Below, piece after piece: positions 32,434 to 35,950 of a DNA stretch of 35,950 nucleotides. The position numbers and the translations under genes were made by a program. The DNA lies in NCBI GenBank assembly GCA_017549505.1, contig JAFYUS010000033.1:1-35950 (forward strand), in the 5' to 3' direction. The DNA comes from Bacteroidales bacterium. Its GTDB lineage: Bacteria; Bacteroidota; Bacteroidia; Bacteroidales; UBA932. Within the stretch, counting starts at the first letter, position 1; each line of letters begins with the position of its first letter. The notes below the pieces were generated by a model. The model did not search any database, was not told the DNA's origin, and saw only the letters and a list, made by a program, of their open reading frames with translations.

Positions 32434-33719
32434 AGAAAGATATATTTCATCGCGAAAAGAACAGCAAGGACATACATCCCCGCAGACAGTTTCCTGAATC
32501 TGCCGCAAAGGACATTTATCACCACATAACTGATGATGCCCATCAGGATTCCGTCTGCGATCGAATATGCCATAGGCATTGTTATGATCGTGATGAAGGC
32601 AGGAACTGCCTCTGTCATGTCGCTGAGGTCAAGACCGGTTATGGTCAGGAACATCGAGAGACCGACAAGGATAAGTATAGGTGCCGTTGCCGCAGCCGGA
32701 ATCGCAAGGAAGACCGGCGAAAGCAGCAGTGACGCAGCGAAGCATATTGCAATGGTCAGTGCTGTGACTCCAGTCCTGCCGCCCTCTTCCACTCCCGATG
32801 AACTTTCGATGAATGTACATGCAGCTGAAGTACCCAGCAGACCCGATGTGACGGTGCCGATGGAATCGGCAAGGAACAGCCTGTTGATTCCCGGAATGTT
32901 CCCGTCCTTGTCCGCGAACCCTCCCTTCATGCACACTCCTACAGCCGAGCCTGTGAGGCTGAACAGGTCAATGCACAGGAATGAAAGGACGACAACCAGC
33001 ATGTCCGTCGTGAATATCTTCTCCCACTGGAACTGACAGCATATAGGGGCAGGGGACTGAGGAAGGGAGATGATTCCCTGATAATGGGTCAGGCCCATAG
33101 GGATGCCGATAAGTGCTGTGATAAGTATGCCCCAGAGCATGCCTCCCTTTACCTTCCTGATGACCAGAACTGATGTTATTGCAAGTCCTATGACTGTAAG
33201 CAGGCCGCTGCCCTCGGTTATTTTTCCGAGATGGACCAGTGTCGACTCGTCGTTGACTACGATGCCGGCGTTCTGCAGACCTACGAATGCTATGAAAAGA
33301 CCTATTCCTATGGTCAGCGATTTCTTGATCGTCTCAGGGATGGCGTTCACTATAGCCTCCCTCAGTCTGGTCAGTGTCAGGAGCAGGAGTATGAACCCTT
33401 CAATCAGGATAGCCGTAAGAGCGAACTGCCATGAATGACCCATACCCAGGCACACTGTGAACACGAAGAATGCGTTAGGACCCATTCCTGGTGCGATGCC
33501 GAATGGCATCCGTGCCACGAATGCCGACAGAAGAGTGCTGAAAACCGCCACCAGGGCCGTCGTAGTGAAGACGGCGGCCTGAGGCATCCCCTCAAGTATC
33601 GAGAACATTGCAGGGTTGACGGCCAGGATATATGACATGGTCAGGAATGAAGTAAGTCCCGCCATTATCTCTGTCCGGATGTTATGTATCTTTGGGTCAA
33701 AACCTAATAATTTCGCCAT
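32430..33719 (-). CDS. NCS2/AzgA-type purine permease
   Basis: 429 residues with about 12-14 hydrophobic segments. Family stretches include TEIMAGLTSFLTMSYILAVNP near the N-terminus, GMGPNAFF (the first conserved motif of AzgA-like carriers), and GTSAACTFIESSSGVEEGGR in the conserved second half. These are proton-coupled guanine/hypoxanthine/adenine importers of the inner membrane. The divergent neighbour is xpt, which makes purine-base uptake the natural role. Substrate choice among the bases is not resolved. Convergent with the GH127 gene. Confidence 0.92.
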   Translation of the reverse strand: MAKLLGFDPKIHNIRTEIMAGLTSFLTMSYILAVNPAMFSILEGMPQAAVFTTTALVAVFSTLLSAFVARMPFGIAPGMGPNAFFVFTVCLGMGHSWQFALTAILIEGFILLLLTLTRLREAIVNAIPETIKKSLTIGIGLFIAFVGLQNAGIVVNDESTLVHLGKITEGSGLLTVIGLAITSVLVIRKVKGGMLWGILITALIGIPMGLTHYQGIISLPQSPAPICCQFQWEKIFTTDMLVVVLSFLCIDLFSLTGSAVGVCMKGGFADKDGNIPGINRLFLADSIGTVTSGLLGTSAACTFIESSSGVEEGGRTGVTALTIAICFAASLLLSPVFLAIPAAATAPILILVGLSMFLTITGLDLSDMTEAVPAFITIITMPMAYSIADGILMGIISYVVINVLCGRFRKLSAGMYVLAVLFAMKYIFL

Positions 33720-33738
33720 GGTGTCTCAAGTCTTTCAA

Positions 33739-33746
33739 CAAATATA
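33739..33746 (-). promoter_or_regulatory. Probable permease promoter -7 box
   Basis: TATATTTG on the - strand fits TAnnTTTG, 20 bases before the permease ATG. Confidence 0.5.
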
Positions 33747-33769
33747 GCCAATTAATGGAAATACTTTCA

Positions 33770-33778
33770 TAAGTTTGC
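33770..33778 (+). promoter_or_regulatory. Probable xpt promoter -7 box
   Basis: TAAGTTTGC fits TAnnTTTGC, 20 bases before the xpt ATG. No purine-riboswitch-like fold fits in so short a leader. Confidence 0.55.
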
Positions 33779-33797
33779 ATATTCAGACTCATAAAAT

Positions 33798-34367
33798 ATG
33801 AAAGCGCTCAAAGAACGTATCCTCAAGGAAGGAAGATGTCTTCCGGGAGGCATCCTTAAAGTAGACAGTTTCATCAACCATCAGATGGACCCTGTCCTGA
33901 TGGAAGAAATGGCGGAGGAGCTGGTACGTCGCTTTTCCGACGTACGGGTCGACAAGGTCCTGACCGTCGAAGCCAGTGGTATCGCCCCTGCCATAATGGT
34001 CGGTTACCTCCTTCGAAAGCCTGTTGTCTTTGCCAAGAAGGCTAAGCCCAGTACGATGAGCGACTTCTATACAGCTAAGGTGTTTTCATTCACAAAGAAC
34101 CGCGAGTATGATATCTGTCTCAGTCGCAACTACCTCTCCGAAGGAGACAATGTACTCTTTATCGATGACTTTCTTGCCAACGGCAACGCTGCAGTAGGTG
34201 TCATCGATCTCGTCTCTCAGGCCGGAGCTGATCTTGTAGGATTAGGATTCCTTATAGAAAAAGACTTTCAGCCGGGCGGAGCCATGCTCCGCTCCGAAGG
34301 CTACCGTGTCGAATCCCTCGCCATCATCGAAAGCCTCGAAGACTGTCAGGTGAAGTTCAAGGAATAG
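33798..34367 (+). CDS. xpt: Xanthine phosphoribosyltransferase
   Basis: 189 residues, the Xpt length. It converts xanthine and PRPP to XMP in purine salvage. The PRPP-binding loop is [14 protein letters not shown] at about residues 116-129; [16 protein letters not shown] and [11 protein letters not shown] match the type I PRTase/Xpt core. The start ATG follows a good -7 box. Divergent transcription with the NCS2 permease makes an uptake-plus-salvage pair. Confidence 0.95.
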   Translation: MKALKERILKEGRCLPGGILKVDSFINHQMDPVLMEEMAEELVRRFSDVRVDKVLTVEASGIAPAIMVGYLLRKPVVFAKKAKPSTMSDFYTAKVFSFTKNREYDICLSRNYLSEGDNVLFIDDFLANGNAAVGVIDLVSQAGADLVGLGFLIEKDFQPGGAMLRSEGYRVESLAIIESLEDCQVKFKE

Positions 34368-34370
34368 GTC

Positions 34371-35078
34371 TTATTTTATTGCGTCAAGAAGCTGGTCGCA
34401 GATGCTCTGCATTCCTTTGATTGAAGGGTGACCGTTCTGTTTTTCGATGTCGTAGAGCTCGATGAGCTGGACTCCGTAATGCTTGCATACCTCGCGGCTT
34501 GATTCATTGATTTCCTCACGGAGCTCCGAGTTAAGGATAGAATAAATCTCAGCGTCAGGATATTTCTTCTTGAGGCTGTCGAGCAGGCATGCATAAGCAG
34601 GTCTGAAGCTCTTGCAGTCCTCCTTTGTCCAGCCCTCCCATTTGTATTCACCTATAGGGGAACCTGCCCAGGCGTCGTTGGTACCTCCGAAAATGAAGAT
34701 GATGTCAGGATCACCGAGCATGTCCACACGTGCATTGAACGACGATGCCGACGAATCCATCATGCCGTATCCTGTGCCGCAGATCGTGGTACCTCCCCAC
34801 GAATTGTTCTGTTCAAGTTCATATCCCATCGCCTTGATGTACAGACTCCACCATGTCTGCTCCACCTCTGTGACATCATTCCTGTCATTTGGGTAGAACG
34901 GAGCATACCCTTCCGGATTATGTCCTGCAAAAGTCGAATACGAATCTCCCAGCACCGATACCTTCTTAGGCTGCGAGTTGCCCTGAGCGTTGCCTTCAGC
35001 GTTGCCCTGAGCGTTGCAGTCCCACGCTGCCGCTGCAACCATGATCGTCGCTGTCAAAAAGGCAATGAACCGTTTCAT
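34371..35078 (-). CDS. Secreted SGNH hydrolase, paralogue of the GH127-fused domain
   Basis: The ATG at 35078 (MKRFIAFLTATIMVAAAAW) gives a signal peptide; a longer open frame upstream lacks one. The protein is 235 residues. After the signal comes a short Gly/Asn/Gln repeat (about 25-36), then VSVLGDSYSTFAGHNPEGY with the catalytic Ser, GGTTICGTGYG, FIFGGTNDAWAGSPIGEY and NGHPSIKGM with the His. All these blocks are shared in order with residues 797-1002 of the GH127 fusion. In both, the aspartate normally three residues before the His is a lysine, and an Asp seven residues before it is kept. Probably a carbohydrate esterase; the substrate is unknown. It converges on xpt with three bases between. 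Confidence 0.88.
   Translation of the reverse strand: MKRFIAFLTATIMVAAAAWDCNAQGNAEGNAQGNSQPKKVSVLGDSYSTFAGHNPEGYAPFYPNDRNDVTEVEQTWWSLYIKAMGYELEQNNSWGGTTICGTGYGMMDSSASSFNARVDMLGDPDIIFIFGGTNDAWAGSPIGEYKWEGWTKEDCKSFRPAYACLLDSLKKKYPDAEIYSILNSELREEINESSREVCKHYGVQLIELYDIEKQNGHPSIKGMQSICDQLLDAIK
34977..35018 (-). repeat. 12-bp coding repeat in the SGNH linker
   Basis: GTTGCCCTGAGC-like 12-mers occur three times plus a part, coding GNAQ/GNAE units just after the signal peptide. Copy number could vary by slippage without breaking the frame. Confidence 0.75.
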
Positions 35079-35239
35079 ATGTCTCCGAGGTTTATAGTTT
35101 AAAAGTGTCAATATCCGTGATTCCGATTTTCCCCTGCAAGTTAAAGAAAATCTTCCAAATACAATAGTCCCGGCCACATATGATTCCAATCAAGCCGTTG
35201 AATTCAACCCGATATGAAGGCGCATCAGCAGGATCAACG

Positions 35240-35655
35240 GGAAAAGTAGGTTGGAATTGTGAGCATCCGCACTTCCGTGACACAATATGATGGATTCATG
35301 TTACGGAGGTATTCAAAAACAAGTCACTGGGCCACTTTTGAACACTTCCGTGACATAGAAACGTCAAATCATGTCACGGGGTGACTATGCTGTTTGTGCA
35401 TTTTTACAGCAGCGGCAAATACGCCAGCTAGCTTCGTACTGCTCTCGTCCGGAAAAAAGACAGATTTCACGGATTGAAAGGGTGTTCTGTCCCTGTCGTC
35501 CGGAAAAATGACTGGTTTTACGGATAGAAAGGGGTTATTGCCTCTGCTGTTAGGGGAAACGACTAATTTTACGGATGGAGAGGGCATTTGGTCCATGTTG
35601 TCCGGAAAAAACCGTTTTCACGGATAGATGCAAAACAACCGGTATTTTACGTTGA
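35240..35655 (-). repeat. Dispersed element, copy B, with internal tandem array
   Basis: Read on the - strand it starts TCAACGTAAAATAC (35655 downward) and ends AACCTACTTTTCC (35240), as copy A does. The two-hairpin core is 35264-35381. It is about 210 bases longer than copy A because of a tandem array at 35447-35635. The 160 bases between the SGNH gene and this element hold nothing I recognise. Confidence 0.8.
35447..35635. repeat. 51-bp tandem repeat, about 3.7 units
   Basis: Units start at 35447, 35498, 35549 and 35600, exactly 51 bases apart; the fourth is partial. The common parts are TCCGGAAAA and TTTTACGGAT-GAAAGG. On the - strand three units read as 17-residue repeats (SVKxVxxPD pattern), but the fourth is two bases shorter in its core and loses that frame. 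Confidence 0.85.
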
Positions 35656-35689
35656 ACCATAAGGGATCTGGTTAGTATGTTGGAATAAA

Positions 35690-35790
35690 ACTTAAAAACT
35701 AAACACCCCTTATCGGACTAAGCGATAAGGGGTGACTTTAACTCGTTTTAGAGTGCGCGGCATAGGGACGAAGCCTATACTAGCACTATG
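35690..35790 (-). ncRNA. Candidate small structured RNA
   Basis: A - strand promoter lies just upstream and an intrinsic terminator just downstream, with no open frame between. The transcript would fold into nested stems: ACTCG/CGAGT outside, AGTGC/GCACT within, and ATAGG/CCTAT around a CTTCGTC loop, then the terminator stem. The outermost stem begins a few bases before the predicted start, so it may be trimmed. It is not a tRNA and I do not recognise it as a known family. Confidence 0.5.
35704..35734 (-). terminator. Terminator hairpin of the candidate small RNA
   Basis: CACCCCTTATCG (35704-35715) and CGATAAGGGGTG (35723-35734) pair perfectly over a 7-base loop. On the - strand TTTAGTTTTTAAGTTTT follows, the T-rich tail expected for termination in that direction. 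Confidence 0.8.
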
Positions 35791-35796
35791 CGAGTG

Positions 35797-35825
35797 CAAA
35801 GGTAGAAAATTTTTTGCAAAACAAA
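35797..35825 (-). promoter_or_regulatory. Promoter of the candidate small RNA
   Basis: On the - strand TACCTTTG (35804-35797, followed by C) is the same -7 box, base for base, as that of tRNA-Ser. A TTTG at 35825-35822 is 17 bases upstream, slightly close but acceptable. Confidence 0.65.
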
Positions 35826-35855
35826 AGCCATTTGCGAAAAATTTATAACGAATCA

Positions 35856-35950
35856 TTATAGACTTATACCTGTAGTGGCTATAATGGTAGATTTTAGTTT
35901 CGGATTTTTTGAGATGGCTCTGTCAAGTGCCTCTTTGATATCCTGTTGCA
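35856..35950 (-). CDS. 3' end of an unrecognised gene
   Basis: One - strand frame is open from the window edge to TAA at 35856-35858 and reads QQDIKEALDRAISKNPKLKS then TIIATTGISL. The other two - strand frames have early stops. The lysine- and glutamate-bearing helix followed by a beta-like end looks like real protein, but 30 residues do not identify it. The small-RNA promoter lies within its downstream 60 bases. Confidence 0.4.
   Translation of the reverse strand, partial: QQDIKEALDRAISKNPKLKSTIIATTGISL

Noticed and set aside
33720-33797. Purine riboswitch before xpt
   Set aside because: The gap is too short and lacks the three-way-junction sequence of the purine aptamer.
34128-34137. AGTCGCAACT inside xpt as a further REP-like unit
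   Set aside because: Only one box is present, within conserved coding sequence, without the second box 28 bases on.
26277-35078. Complete polysaccharide utilisation locus
   Set aside because: There are two secreted glycosidases and two SGNH domains but no SusC/SusD pair and no sensor-regulator, so only a small enzyme cluster is supported.
35447-35635. CRISPR array, or a small protein of 17-residue repeats on the - strand
   Set aside because: No spacers; the whole unit repeats. The frame fails in the fourth unit and there is no supported start, so I treat it as a tandem repeat.

Overview
The window reads as a chromosome segment from a gut-type Bacteroidales bacterium (Bacteroidota), species not determined. 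The grounds are TAnnTTTG promoter -7 boxes (often with an upstream TTTG), a FimA/Mfa-type fimbrial operon with DUF3575 and DUF3868 partners, many lipoprotein signal peptides, a DksA/TraR-like protein with a worn zinc finger, a long Bacteroidota-type IleS, and secreted plant-glycan hydrolases.

Layout. 1-5150 (+) is a compact housekeeping run: 3' part of an alpha-glucan phosphorylase, ribF, a small membrane-anchored protein, greA, a HIT protein and a thioredoxin-fold lipoprotein without redox cysteines. 5151-7124 is a repeat island around a REP-associated tyrosine transposase (RAYT, - strand), with five copies of a spaced motif, a 15-bp tandem repeat and several hairpins. 7043-19550 (+) is a fimbrial operon behind one clear promoter: DUF3575 barrel, DUF3868/OmpA/TPR protein, Mfa1-type pilin, Mfa2-type anchor, and three minor or tip lipoproteins, one a 1274-residue adhesin with about eight IPT/TIG-like repeats. 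Parts of the pilin and the tip proteins are visibly AT-richer than their neighbours.

19562-25704 returns to core genes: tsaB carrying in-frame copies of an intergenic repeat, cvpA, ileS, a DksA-like gene, lspA and tRNA-Ser(TGA). 25705-26276 has no gene but holds repeat hairpins and copy A of a dispersed element. 26277-35078 holds ybaK, a GH31 lipoprotein, a GH127-type beta-L-arabinofuranosidase fused to an SGNH hydrolase, a divergent purine permease/xpt pair, and a stand-alone SGNH paralogue of the fusion domain. The last 870 bases contain copy B of the dispersed element (inverted, carrying a 51-bp tandem array), a probable small structured RNA with its own promoter and terminator, and the 3' end of an unrecognised gene.

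The least explained items are the two-copy element lying downstream of two stable-RNA units in the same relative orientation, the candidate small RNA, the RAYT with its strictly spaced repeats, the repeat insertions inside tsaB, and the GH127-SGNH fusion with a nearby separate paralogue. All calls come from reading the sequence; no database search was run.
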